From Rebecca billardiae RCC1528 (lineage: Eukaryota > Haptophyta): DNA of 64,000 nucleotides. The stretch is from positions 930,001 to 994,000 of the forward strand of contig OZ251249.1 of the NCBI GenBank assembly GCA_965240325.2, written 5' to 3'. How positions within the stretch are numbered: the stretch's first letter is position 1; every line of letters begins with the position of its first letter. Made by a program: the position numbers and the translations under genes. Of the stretch, positions 41,213-52,326 are shown in pieces. A model generated the notes under the pieces. That model did not search any database, was not told the origin of the DNA, and worked only from the letters and a program-made list of their open reading frames with translations.

Positions 41213-43176
41213 GGTGGGTCCCTCCCAACTGGGGCGATATTCTGGCGCACTCAGAATGACGTCCTGGATTGTCTCTCACCCAGAATCGACGCTATAAATG
41301 CGTCCCATCGGGGCGGAGCAAAAGTTTCGACCTCAAAACCTACTCCGTCTACTCTGACCGTCTCCGCGTGCCGTCGCGCGGCCGAGCGCGCGCGCGCCGC
41401 GCCAGTAGTGTCACATAGAGATTTTGCGAAGCGTTACTTCATGGTTATGGTGGCTAGATGGCGACATGCGATCGGAATTACTTATTGACAACCGTTGACA
41501 CCCGACCGAACCATTTTATGAAGCAAAGAGTGGGGCTCTATGCTGTGCGCTGATACCTCCAACAAACTACAGCAAGATCGAGCATATTACCCACTTCATA
41601 TATAGCCACTTACCCGTATATAGTATGAGTGTTACCCACTTTATATTGACCGTGGATGCGGTTCACTGTATATTCAAATTCGTTCCGATATGTGGGTACG
41701 TTTGTTGGGTCATCGAATAGGCGCCGAGCGACGCGGACACAGGCAACCCGGGCCGCAACCGGACTGCCTGCGAGTGGCAGTGTTTGTGGCGGGCTGCGTG
41801 CCGAGGAACACAACATCGCCCGCCACCGAGCATGCCACCGTCGTCACACGGGAGCCCTCCGCCGTCGAGGCTGGACTATCAGCCAACGCCACCGCCGGAG
41901 CTTGCCGCGTTCGGCGGCTTCCGTGCTCGTACTCCGCGTGTCACCGGTTGTCGTATGCCCACCCGCGTGAGGCCGCCACCAGTCCATGACTACCGCAGCT
42001 GCAGCCCATGCCGCCGACGATGCCTCCTACCATCTTCTCGCCAGGCAGCAATACGATAGGTTCACCGACGCTGCTGCTAGGCTGAGAGCACTCAGCCAGT
42101 TGGCCGGCGAGACGTCAGATGGTTGAGCTGCTGGCCTAGCCATCACGTTGCGGCTTCCGCTCGCTCAAGTACACCCAACGTGACGACGAGAACGTGCCGG
42201 GCAATCATCAGACATGCGTCTGAGGGGTCTACTACGCCTAGCCGTAGAGTTGCTGAGTACGAGTCTTCGCAGACCACAAGCGGAACGAGTGGGACCACCC
42301 AATGGCAGGAGCAACAGCGTGGGGTGGCACCCGCGCCTGTCAACGCGACCGCGTTCTGTCAAGAATGGACCCATATCCTGCGACCACCCTCGAGCACCGC
42401 ATACTATGCCCACACTCGGCATAGGGAAGGATCGCTGAGCGCCTGCTGCCGCTGTCAAAGGCCCTGCTGATCTTCCTGGCGCTGGATCGTGCACACGGAT
42501 GGCAAGTCGGCGTGCTCGCCGCACATCGCGGCGGCTTCTCAGCATCCCAAGTCCTCAGTGCACCCATCCTAGGCCTGCTGGTCGACGATTGGTACCAACC
42601 CCCACCAAACACGCCCTCTCGGAAGTCGCCAATCGCTTACATGGCTCCCCGAGAGCCCGGGGCTGGCTGTCGTGCGTTCTCACGAGCAGCTTGCGCACAG
42701 CCCAAATGTCACCTTCACGGTGTGTAGAGCTGCTCAAGACGGCGGGGACGTCAAGAACATGCCCATGCCTGATGGTGGCCCATGCCTCCCGTCACCTGAC
42801 CCGCCTGTAGCGAAAAGTGGCCCTGCTCGAAGGCACGGCTCGAACACCCGCCGATCGATTCAAGTTGTCTGTACGCGTCTAGCCGGGCGAGAGTCAAACA
42901 TGCGGGCACGTGTCAGGCGGGGGATGTGTGACCACGGATCCCATCCGTGAGCACGCGCAAAGCGCTGGAGCGCGCGATAGGTGTTGGCTGTGGTCTACCC
43001 GACACACGGCGGCTCGGTCGCGCTGGAGAGGCGCTCCGACATCGTCGGGAGCGTTCAGATCGGACCTCGGCCGGCGGCCCGGCGATTTTCCCGAGCCGCG
43101 CCCCGCGCGAAAGAAATCAGGCCAGAAAACCCGGTAAATGTTTAAAAGACCGCTGGAAAATCGCCAGGGACCCACC
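41213..43176 (-). mobile_element. TA-flanked inverted-repeat element D, copy 2 (inverted)
   Basis: Opposite-orientation copy of the 29617-31573 element: begins GGTGGGTCCCTCCCAACTGG, ends CCAGGGACCCACC, TA on both sides, 1964 bases. It differs from copy 1 by scattered substitutions and small indels. The 47-codon frame starting at 41986 (contains LLARQQYDRFTDAAARLRAL) is kept in both copies; in copy 1 its ATG is ACG. No intact transposase. The sequences outside the TA sites differ between the copies, so these are two separate insertions rather than the ends of one duplication. Confidence 0.85.
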
Positions 43177-43516
43177 TAATTACAACCGACAGTGGGGCGC
43201 CACGTTCCTTACTACATCCTCATCCTGTCGGCGCGCTGTTGCATCGGCGCCCAGTCGGCGAGTTCGGACGACGACGTTTTGTGGACGACGGTGGGGCGAG
43301 GACGACGGGCGCTGGCGCGCCGCGAGGCGGCCGCAGCCCTCATCCAGGCCTCGCAGGCGGACGGCTGAACGAATTTTTCCGGCGGCGCTACCATCGGCGA
43401 CGGCTTCATGGGCGGTGACAGTTGGCGGGCGTCAATCTCGCCTGCCTGAGCTGTGTGCGTCTCTTATTCTTAGTAAACTGTTGTTGCAAAGGGCGCCCTT
43501 GACAGTACGGATGAGT
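43177..43516. other. Spacer, no gene seen
   Basis: About 340 bases between element D copy 2 and the palindrome. No motif recognised. TAGTAAACTGT occurs near 43470 and again at 45684 next to the transposon copy. Confidence 0.5.
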
Positions 43517-45635
43517 CAAAGGAATGAAAGAGAGATAGGACGGCAACTCCAGTGACCGAGGTCATGCGAAAGACGCCATCGTGCGGGGGGCCGCAGCCCG
43601 CTGAGCCGAGGCGCAAGCCGGGGCCGCACCCTCCCTCCTGCTCCCGGGCGCCGCTCCGCCACGGGCGTGCACGCCGCGAGTTCGACGCGCGCGGCGCTGC
43701 CATGCTGCCGACGCTTCGACCGGATCGTCGACCGGCTGCCGCCGCGCCCGCGCCCGCCGCCGAGCCCACCGGGTGCGCCACGCGCTGCGCGGCATGCGCG
43801 GGCGCCGAACTGACCGGCGCCGCCGCGAGCGCCCGCACGAGGGGCGAGAGAGTGGCAATTTCGCGGGTGTTAAGGTTTGAATGTGGGGTTGGGCCAATCC
43901 AGCTCCCATACAGACCTTAACACCCGCGAAAATGTCCCCAGACCGTGCGCTCACGATGCGCGTATGCTACCTGCCTGGGTGCAATGAAGCTGGTTGTGCA
44001 CCTCTGCGAGCGCCGTCGCCCAAGTCGAGAGAGCGGATATTTCGCGGGTGTCTTTGTTTGGGCAGTGCCCCGTGTTACTACTCTCGGCATACACGCCCAA
44101 AGACCCGCGTTCTAGACCACAGGGCGCGAGCAGACCACGACGCGCACACGCTGCGCGCCTTGGCACAATGCACCTGGCCATGCGACGCCCGTGCGAGCGT
44201 CGTCCGAGGCGAGAGAGGGGGCGATTCGCGGGTGTCTTTGCTTCTTTGGAGGGTTGTGCCCATGCCCTTGGCATGCAGACCTTAACACCCGCGGTTTGTC
44301 CGAAGACCGCGCGCTCACGACAGCGCGCGCGCGCTGCGCGTCGTGGTCAAGCGAATGCAGACTGCCTAGCCCCAACCAGCGTTCGGCACTGGCGGATATC
44401 GACGACGATGCTGAGTCGCGGTCGGAGAGAGACGATGGCAGTCACCTGGGTCAGATTGCAGCCTCTAGAGTCGGCACATACAACAGAGGCTTCTGACTAG
44501 GTGCTAGGCAGCGTGCGCAACGATGATGTTCGGTCTATGAAGTGATCGCGCCTAGCGACTACTGTCCCGCCCGTGATGATAATACCCTGGGCCACTCGGT
44601 TGCATCATGCCATTATTCATGGCATCGCGGTGGATATGAATGGCACGCGCATGATGTCTCCGGCAGGTTTCCTTGAAGATGATACGAGCATCTGCCTGCG
44701 TTGGGCGACGCTCTCTAGGCTCTAGCGCGTTCAAGGATGGCGCAGTTGCTGTTGGCAGTGCTTGCAGCTAGCCGAGTCCTCCACGACGCGCAGCGCGCGC
44801 ACGCTGTCGTGAGCGCGCGCTGTCGTGAGCGCGCGGTCTTCGGACAAACCGCGGGTGTTAAGGTGTGCGTGCCAAGGGCATGGGCACAACCCTCCAAAGA
44901 AGCAAAGACACCCGCGAATCGCCCCCTCTCTCGCCTCGGACGACGCTCGCACGGGCGTCGCATGGCCAGGTGCATTGTACCAAGGCGCGCAGCGTGTGCG
45001 CGTCGTGGTCTGCTCGCGCCCTGTGGTCTAGAACGCGGGTCTTTGGGCGTGTATGCCGAGAGTAGTAACACGGGGCACTGCCCAAACAAAGACACCCGCG
45101 AAATATCCGCTCTCTCGACTTGGGCGACGGCGCTTGCCGAGGTGCACAACCAGCTTCATTGCACCCAGGCAGGTAGCATACGCGCATCGTGAGCGCACGG
45201 TCTGGGGACATTTTCGCGGGTGTTAAGGTCTGTATGGGAGCTGGATTGGCCCAACCCCACATTCAAACCTTAACACCCGCGAAATTGCCACTCTCTCGCC
45301 CCTCGTGCGGGCGCTCGCGGCGGCGCCGGTCAGTTCGGCGCCCGCGCATGCCGCGCAGCGCGTGGCGCACCCGGTGGGCTCGGCGGCGGGCGCGGGCGCG
45401 GCGGCAGCCGGTCGACGATCCGGTCGAAGCGTCGGCAGCATGGCAGCGCCGCGCGCGTCGAACTCGCGGCGTGCACGCCCGTGGCGGAGCGGCGCCCGGG
45501 AGCAGGAGGGAGGGTGCGGCCTCGGCTGCGCCTCGGCTCAGCGGGCTGCGGCCCCCCGCACGATGGCGTCTTTCGCATGACCTCTGCCCGCGCCGCACTA
45601 CTGGGAGTTGCCGTCCTATCTCTTTCATTCCTTTG
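43517..45635. repeat. 2.1 kb imperfect palindrome made of hairpin-bearing units
   Basis: Arms 43517-44346 and 44781-45635 are reverse complements, separated by a 434-base spacer. The right arm has an extra 18-base duplication near its inner end. Each arm holds three related units. Each unit starts with a CGAG.GAGAG segment, then TTCGCGGGTGT, a middle of 40-60 bases, and a complementary ACACCCGCGA (or close). In the outermost unit, TTTCGCGGGTGTTAAGGT (43859-43876) and its exact complement (43914-43931) enclose 37 bases. After each hairpin comes a GCGCTCACGA...GCGCG segment. No coding potential beyond chance is visible. It could be an origin-like or foldback element. Confidence 0.85.
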
Positions 45636-45691
45636 GTTGGATGGCGTTAATCACGCCTTAACCAAGTGTGCACGTTTCAATCATAGTAAAC

Positions 45692-46392
45692 TGTGGCTGA
45701 GTCAGTTTAAAATCCCCTTTTTAGTGCAGGGGTCGCGATCCGAGTTAGCTAGCCTACCCGAAGCGCCTCGTCGAGAGGAGCACGTAGAGCCCAAGAACGT
45801 CGACGAAGGACCAAAATTGGGCGAGAAAATCCATTTTTTTGAATTTCTGAGAAGTGTGAGTCAGATTGGATCTGAGACTGCTGCCAGCCTGAGCCGCGCG
45901 CCGCGCGGCAGCGCGCGCGCTGGGCGCCGGGCGGCGGCCAGCGCGTCAAGAGGTCACGACGCAGCTAAAGACGCATGTCGCTGCCGCACCCACTGGCGCA
46001 GCTTGCTCAGTGCATCCTGTCAGGCCTGTAGGCAGCGTGTCTGGCGCTTGTCGAGGCCGGCATCACTCCACGCCGCCATCCGACGTGAGCCGCTCCGTGC
46101 CGTGAGCCGAGCTGCTGCATGACTCAGCACCTCGTCCTTGAACATGCCGCATGTCGGCGGTGCTGCTCGCTACGATCACCTCCCTGCTGACTCGGCTGCG
46201 ACCGAGCCCATCCAGTTGGCTCCGATCACCGCGGCTCGCCCAGGACGGCCGACCGCAGGCATGCTGGCAACCGCACGGGCGGCCCACTCTGAGCTTGCGG
46301 GGTGAGTCAGCGGGTTTCGACTTTCTTTAACCGGGCTTTGCGCGGAAAAAGTTTCCCTTCGCCGAAGGGGAATTTAAACTGACTCAGCCACA
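45692..46392. mobile_element. Non-autonomous DNA transposon, copy 2
   Basis: Same termini and orientation as the copy at 10018-10732, TGTGGCTGAGTCAGTTTAAA and its complement, 701 bases. Internal sequence matches throughout with small indels, for example in the CCCC tract and the GGCGCGGCAG-rich middle. Flanks are AC on both sides. It ends only 34 bases before the ATG of the cupin gene, so it forms most of that gene's upstream region. Confidence 0.85.
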
Positions 46393-46426
46393 ACAGGTCT
46401 CTCTTCGGAGAGCGTGCGCTTGAAGG

Positions 46427-47335
46427 ATGGCGCGGCAACCTGCCACCGTGAGCCTTACGCACGTTAAAACAAATAAACTGTACGGAGTGCGACTCGATGA
46501 GCGCACGATGGGCGCCGCGAGCGACTCGCCCGACGAGGAGGAGGCCGCGCTTGTGAGCGGGCGGCGCACAAACCGCGCGGGCGGCGCGCTCGCCGGGCGG
46601 CGCGCGCTCGTGGCCGCGTTCGTGCTGGGCGGCGCCCTGTCGCTCGCGCTGGCGGGCGCGGCGGCGCGGCGCGGCGGTGATGGCGGCGGCGCGCGGCCGC
46701 AGCCGCGCCGCCCGCGCCCGGGCAGCGCGCAGTTTGACGCGTCGGCCGTGCGGCTGCTCGACACGCGCGACTTTGACGGCATGCTCGGCGTGGCGCGCGC
46801 CGCGCCGCGCGGCCGCAAGAACTTCAACTTCCACGCCGCCGACGACGCGCTGCAGGCGTTTGTGAACGCGTGGAGCTGCGACGCGGCCGCAGCGCCCTCG
46901 GCCGCGCCGGACGGCGGCGCGACGGAGGCGGGCGGCGCGTCGCACTGCTCGTACGTGCAGCCGCACCGGCACCGCGAGCCCGAGTCCGTCGTGGTGCTGC
47001 GCGGCGCGCTCGCCTACTTTGTCTTCGACGGCGCCGACGCGCGCACGCCGCGCGCGTGCCACGTGCTGCGCGCGCCGGGCGACGGCGCGGCGGCCGGGCC
47101 TGCGGGCGCGTTCGTGGCGGCGGGCGTGTGGCACTCGATGGCGGCGTTCGCGCCGGCGGGTGGGTACACGGGGCGCGCGGGGCACGCGGTGGTGTGGGAG
47201 GTCAAGCTCAAGCAGCCGGGGCAGTACACCGTCGCGGGCAACAAGGCGTTCCTCAACGGCTCGCTGCCGGAGGCGGGGCCGGGCTCGGCCGCCGCGCAGG
47301 CGGCCGTGCGCGCGTGGATGCGCGACCTGTGCTGA
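46427..47335 (+). CDS. Membrane-anchored WbuC-type cupin
   Basis: Single exon, 302 residues from the ATG at 46427; an alternative ATG at 46508 (MGAASDSPDEEE) gives a cytosolic tail without the first 27 residues. A membrane segment, ALVAAFVLGGALSLALAG, lies at residues about 60-77, making a type II protein. The soluble domain opens FDASAVRLLDTRDFDGMLGVARAAPR, then RKNFNFH, and carries the cupin metal site SYVQPHRHREPESVVVLRG (HxH...E......G) and a second His in GVWHSMAAF. This order matches the WbuC cupin family found in bacterial O-antigen gene clusters, whose activity is not established. The extra-cytosolic location is predicted. Its promoter region has been taken over by the transposon that ends 34 bases upstream. 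Confidence 0.85.
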   Translation: MARQPATVSLTHVKTNKLYGVRLDERTMGAASDSPDEEEAALVSGRRTNRAGGALAGRRALVAAFVLGGALSLALAGAAARRGGDGGGARPQPRRPRPGSAQFDASAVRLLDTRDFDGMLGVARAAPRGRKNFNFHAADDALQAFVNAWSCDAAAAPSAAPDGGATEAGGASHCSYVQPHRHREPESVVVLRGALAYFVFDGADARTPRACHVLRAPGDGAAAGPAGAFVAAGVWHSMAAFAPAGGYTGRAGHAVVWEVKLKQPGQYTVAGNKAFLNGSLPEAGPGSAAAQAAVRAWMRDLC

Positions 47336-48141
47336 GGCGGGGCGCGTGCTCGGCGGCGGGGCGGGCGGGGCGGGCGGGGGCGCGGCGCGTGGCTGCTGCC
47401 GCCGCGCGGGCTGCTGCCGCGTTTTCCATCGGCTCGTGGAGCGTCGGCGCCGAGTTTCTGCTGATGCCAGCGGTGGACGAGTGCGCGCGCGCTCCGGTAT
47501 CGATCGCTGTCGTCTGACACTACGACTACTGCGCGCGCGCCGCTACTCTGAGTAGCGCAGCTGACTCCGCTGCGGCAAGGGCTGCGGACCGCCAGGTTGA
47601 TGCTGATATGATATGATAGGACTACTATATATATACGACACATGCAATGCACGCCGCGCATATGATATGCTTATCATTATTATTATATATTGCCGCCTGC
47701 GGCCACGCGAGCGGGCAGCGGCGACCGCGCCGACTAATGACCGCCGCCGCGCGGTGCCGGCGGCACTCTCGTAGTGCCTCGCCCCGGGGTGCGGCACCGC
47801 CCGCCTGCTGGGCCCGCGCGCGCGCCGCCGCCGCCGCGCTGGCATCGCCGCGGCGGCGGCCGCAGTGCGCCGCAGCGCTTCTGACACATGCCCACACGTA
47901 GCAGGCCTGCCTGCCGCCGCTGCTGCTGCTGCTGCTGCAGCCCCGCAGCCGCGGAGTCGCAGCCGCCTTCCCTCCCCTCAGGAGCGGCGCGGTGCGGGCG
48001 CGGCCCCTCGCAGCCCCACCGCCGTGGGCGCAGCCGCAGCGCGCGCAGCCCCCACGGGCGGCCGGCGGCCCAGTGCCGCACAGCGTCGCCGGCGGTGCGC
48101 TACGCCGCGCCTCTGCCCTCCATGGCACAGGGGCGAAGCCG
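47336..48141. other. Intergenic region between convergent genes
   Basis: 3' flanks of the cupin gene (plus) and the helicase gene (minus). It contains a TAT/ATA tract near 47620-47640, another AT-rich patch at 47660-47690, and a CTG run at 47920. No gene seen. Confidence 0.6.
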
Positions 48142-51100
48142 TTACGCCGCCTCTCTGCCCTCCATGTCGAACTTTGAGACGACCGCCTCCACGGGCGCAA
48201 AGCCGCGCCCGGCCGCACGCCCGCCGTCCGCCGCCTTGGCGGAGCGGTCGAGCACGAGCGCGAGCTCGTCGTCGGAGATGGTGCGCGTCGGGTTGGTGCC
48301 GAGCGCCGCCTTGGCCGGGTCGTACGCCAGAAGCTTCTGCAGCTCCTGGTGGCGGGAAGGGCGCGCGCGCGGGCGGGGCGGCCAGGGGGTCAGCCGCGCG
48401 CGCGGCACGCGCGCAGCTGCTGCGGCCGCGGCTGCTGCAGCCGGCGCGCGCGGCCGCGCGCGCTCGGCCGGCGCGGTGCCTGCCGCACGTTCTTGTGGAT
48501 GGTCTCGTCCCGGTTGGTCTTCTCGCCCACCATCTTGTACCTGCCCTTGGAGATGACGAGCTGCTCGAGGCGCAGCTTGTCCTTGGCGCGCTTCATCACC
48601 ATCTCCTCGACCGTGTCGGCGGTCGTGAGGCGCAGCACGAGGACGGTGGAGGTCTGGCCGATGCGGTGGCAGCGGTCCTGCGCCTGCAGGTCGGCGTGCG
48701 GGTTCCAGTCCGAGTCGTAGATGATGCACGTGTCCGCCGCCACCAGGTTCACCCCCAGCCCGCCCGCGCGCGTCGAGAGCAGAAAGACGTCCACGCCGCC
48801 CGCGTTGAAGCGCTGCATCGCAGCCAGCCGCTCGGCAGCGGGCACGCTGCCGTCGAGCCGCTCGTACGAGAAGCCGCGCAGCTCGCAGTAGTCCTGGGGA
48901 GGGCGGAGGCGCGGTGGATGGCGTGGCGGGGGCGTGAGGCACGAGGGCGGGCGTGTGCGCGCACGCGCTGTGCGCTGCGCGCCGCGCGCTGCGCGCCGCG
49001 TGCGCGCGCGCCCAGCGCACGCCCAGCGCGCGCACACACGCAGCGCAGCGCACGGCACCGCACGCACCGCGAGGATGTCGAGCTGCGTGGTCATCTGCGA
49101 GAAGATGAGCACCTGGTGCCCGCCCTCCGCGCGCAGCCGCGTCATGATGCGGTCGAGCAGCTGCATCTTTCCGCTCGCCGCGACGATGCCCTCGTCGATC
49201 ACGTCGGCGCCCGCCTCGTCCGTCGGCCAGTCGAAGAGGTACGGGTGGTTGCAGCACTTGCGCAGCTGCATCAGGATGTTGTTGAGACGCACGGCGCCGT
49301 GCGAGGTGACGAGCTCCTTCTCGAGGATCGAGACGTACGTGGCGCGCTGCTCGGCGCTCAGGTCGCAGTACAGCACGTACCTGCGCGTGTGCGCGGGGCG
49401 GGTGCGCGCGCGCGCGCGTGCGCCGGGGGCGGCGCCGTCAGCTGCCGCCCGCTGTGCTGTGCGCACGCGCCGTGCGGGCGCCGCGCGCCGAGGGGCGTGC
49501 AGCGGTGACAGCAGCCGCCGCAGCAGCGGCAGCCGCAGCGGCAGCCGCAGCAGCAGGCGGCGCGTGCGTGTGTGCGTGTGCGTGTGCTCCGCGTGTGCGC
49601 GCGGTGCCGTGCGCGCACTCGTGCTTGGGCGGGATGGTCAGGTCGACGTCCGCCTTGAGGCGGCGCAGCAGGAAGGGCTTGAGGATGAGGTGCAGCTTGG
49701 TCACCACGCCCGCCTCCTCCTCCGCCTGCAGGATCTTGCTCTGGTGGTCCTCCGCATGCAAGTTGAAGTCGAACCAGCTCTGGAACGAGTCGAGGTCGTC
49801 GAAGATGTCGGGCAGCAGGAAGTTGAGCAGCGCCCACAGCTCCGTCAGGTCGTTCTGCAGCGGCGTGCCGGAGAGGAGGAGGCGGTTGGCGGCGTTGAGC
49901 GACTGCGGGCGCGGGCGGGGGCGAGGGGGGGGGAGGGGCAAGCGCGCCTGAGCGCGCGCGCGGCGGGGGCGGGCGGGCACAGCAGCAAGCCGCACGCCGC
50001 GCGCGCGGCCGCCCGTGCGGCTGCGCTTGTGTGCGCGCGTGCGCTGCCGTCGCCGCCGCCGCGCCATTCGCGGCGGCCCTCGGCCCCGGCGGCAGCCATG
50101 CAGCCAGCAAGGCGCGGGCGCGCGCGCGCCCCGTGCAGGTGCGTGCTGCGCAGGTGCGTGCTGCGCGTGCCCTCCTCTCCTCAGTGCGCCAGTGAGTAAG
50201 GTGGGTAAGTGGGTAAGTGGGTAAGTGCGTAAGTGCGTAAGTGGGTACGTGCGTATGTGTGTGCGCCCCACCTTGAGCTCCTTGATCAGCCTGCAGTTGA
50301 GGTTCTTCAGCCGGTGGCCCTCGTCCACCACCAGGAACTTCCACCCGTACCGGCGCAGCTCCTTGATGTCGCGCAGCACGATCTCGTACGAGGTGACCAC
50401 CACGGGGAACGACTGCGCACGCAGAGGGAGGAGGAGGAGGAGGAGGGCGCGGGGCTGAGCGGGCGGAGGGCGCGCAGCAGCGGCCACGGCGGGGCGCACG
50501 GCCGCGCGCACACCGCCGAGTTGGGGAAGCGCATGTGCTCGGAGCGCAGCTGCGCGCGCTCCTCCTTGGAGCCGTGGTAGAGCAGCGTGGGGATGGAGGG
50601 CGCCCACTTGCAGAACTCGTTCTTCCAGTTGCCGATGGTCGAGAGAGGGCCCACGATGAGAAACGGGCCGTGCGTGCCGCGCTCGCGCAGGAAGGCGAGG
50701 AAGCCGATGGTCTGGATCGTCTTGCCTGCGCGCGCGCGCGGGGCCGCGGGGCGCGCACGGGGCGCAGTGGGGCGGCGGCGTGGCGCGTGAGCGCGCGCGC
50801 GCGCGCGCGCGCGGCATACGCGCGGCATGCGCGCGCGCGCCAGGCCTCCGCCTCCGCGGTGCCCGCCCCGCCCGCGCCCGCGCGCCGAGACCCGCCCCGT
50901 CCCCACGAGGCCGACGCCCGGCCGCCCCCCAGCGCGCTTGCCACGCACCCAGCCCCATCTCGTCGCCCAGGATGCCGTTGAGGCCGTTCTCGTAGAGCCC
51001 TGTGAGCCAGTGCACGCCCACCAGCTGGTAGTCGCGCATGGCGCCGCCCGTGACGGCCTGCGGCTGGGCGAGCCAGCCGACGCCGGAGGAGACGATCCCC

Positions 51101-51871
51101 TCCGTCTGCCCCACGCCGCCCGCGCCGCCCGCCGCCGCGGCCACCGGCGCGGCCGCGGGCGCCGCCGCCGCCGCGCCGCGCTCCGCGGCCACGCCAAACT
51201 CAGCGTTCGGGTTCTTCAGCTTCGTCGCGAGGAACTCCTGCGCCCGCCGGGGAGGCGCGCGCGCGCGCGTGCGCGGGACGAGCAGGGTGGCGCGGTGCGC
51301 GCGCGCGAGACGCCCGCACGCGTGGGCACGCGCGTCCGCACGCCGGCGCGCGCGCGCGCGCGCCGCCATGCGCGGCCATGCGCGGCCATGCGCGCGCCGC
51401 GCGCCGCGCGCCGCGCGCGCGCACGGAGTAGACGATGGACTTCTCGAGGAGGTCGTGGAGCCGCTTGACGCGCTTGTCGATGGTCGCCTTCTTCTCCTTC
51501 TTCGCGCTCGCCACCGCCTTCTTGCGCGCCGCCTCCTCCTCCGCGGCGCGCGCGTCCGCCAGCCTCTGCTCCTCCTCCAGCATGTGCTCGGTCAGCTCGT
51601 GGCCGGGCTCGTCGGTCTCCGGGGTGACGCCGAGGTCGGAGGGCGCGATCGAGTCCTCGCGCGCGAGCTCGACCACGTCGGACCCGCCCGCGGAGGACGG
51701 CGCGCCGCCGTCCGGCTCGGCCGACGAGCCCGCGCCGCCCGCGGCGGCGGGCGGCGGCGAGCCGGCGCCGCCGCCCGCCGCCGCCGGCTCGTCCGCGAGC
51801 GGCTTGGCGCGCTTGGCCGCGCGCTCGCCCGTGGCGAAGCCGGCGTCCTCGCCGCCTGCAGATGCCGCCAT
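48142..51871 (-). CDS. HELLS: SNF2-family chromatin remodelling ATPase of the HELLS/DDM1 type
   Basis: Eight exons in perfect phase: 51871-51425, 51237-50949, 50725-50514, 50412-50272, 49902-49619, 49380-49068, 48893-48489, 48345-48142; 764 residues. The N-terminus is acidic, then Lys-rich coiled coil (KKEKKATIDKRVKRLHDLLEK). Motifs: MRDYQLVGVHWL, GILGDEMGLG|KTIQTIGF (Walker A, split by intron 2), LIVGPLSTIGNWKNEF, FPVVVTSYEI, FLVVDEGHRLKN (DEGH), RLLLSGTPLQNDL, FLLRRLKADVD, KCCNHPYLFD, VLIFSQMTTQLDIL, YERLDGS, FLLSTRAGGLGVNL, DRCHRIGQT. SQMTTQLDIL.DYC.LR, the DEGH box and the short tail without HAND/SANT or chromodomain favour HELLS/DDM1 over ISWI or CHD (inference). Such enzymes remodel nucleosomes and support DNA methylation and transposon silencing. 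Divergent from the SRP54-like gene. Confidence 0.95.
50193..50262. repeat. 8-base tandem repeat (GTAAGTGG/C)n in helicase intron 4
   Basis: About seven units of GTAAGTG(G/C), near the 5' end of intron 4 on the gene's own strand, where they read CTTACCCA. On the opposite strand each unit reads like a splice donor. Confidence 0.85.
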
Positions 51872-52326
51872 CCGATCGCGCCGCCGCGGCCCGTGTGCTC
51901 GCTCCCTCCCCGCGGCGCCGGACGCCGCGCGTGTGCAGATGCGCGGGTGGCCAGTGGCGGCTCACGCGCGCGGCCAGTGGCGCCTCAGCTCACCACCGCC
52001 GTCGCGCGGCGAGCGAAAGCGCTCGACACGGCGCGCCCGGCAAGGCGGCAAGCCAGTAGCCACTGGCTGCGCAAGTCCGGACCGCTTGCGCTCGATCGGC
52101 AAGCGGGCGAGGCGCGAAATCCGTTGGGCTTTGCGCGCGTCCGGCTGCGCGTCTCTGACTCCTGAGTCTGCTCGCGTCCGGGCGCGCGCAGCTTCGGCGC
52201 GCGGCCGTCGTGGCAATCAGCAGGCAGCAAGTCGCAAGCAAAGCAGCCAGCAGGGCTGCCGGCGCGCTCGCTCGGACGCTCTCGCTCGCTCGCGCTCGCG
52301 CGCGCCACGGGCTGAGGCGGGCGAGG
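51872..52326. promoter_or_regulatory. Divergent upstream region of helicase and SRP54-like genes
   Basis: 455 bases, lower coding quality on both strands. No core promoter motif can be assigned. Confidence 0.4.

Noticed and set aside
42123-42470. 115-codon frame kept in both element D copies as a transposase fragment
   Set aside because: Start codon is TTG, sequence has no transposase motif, and equal length is expected because the two copies are nearly identical.
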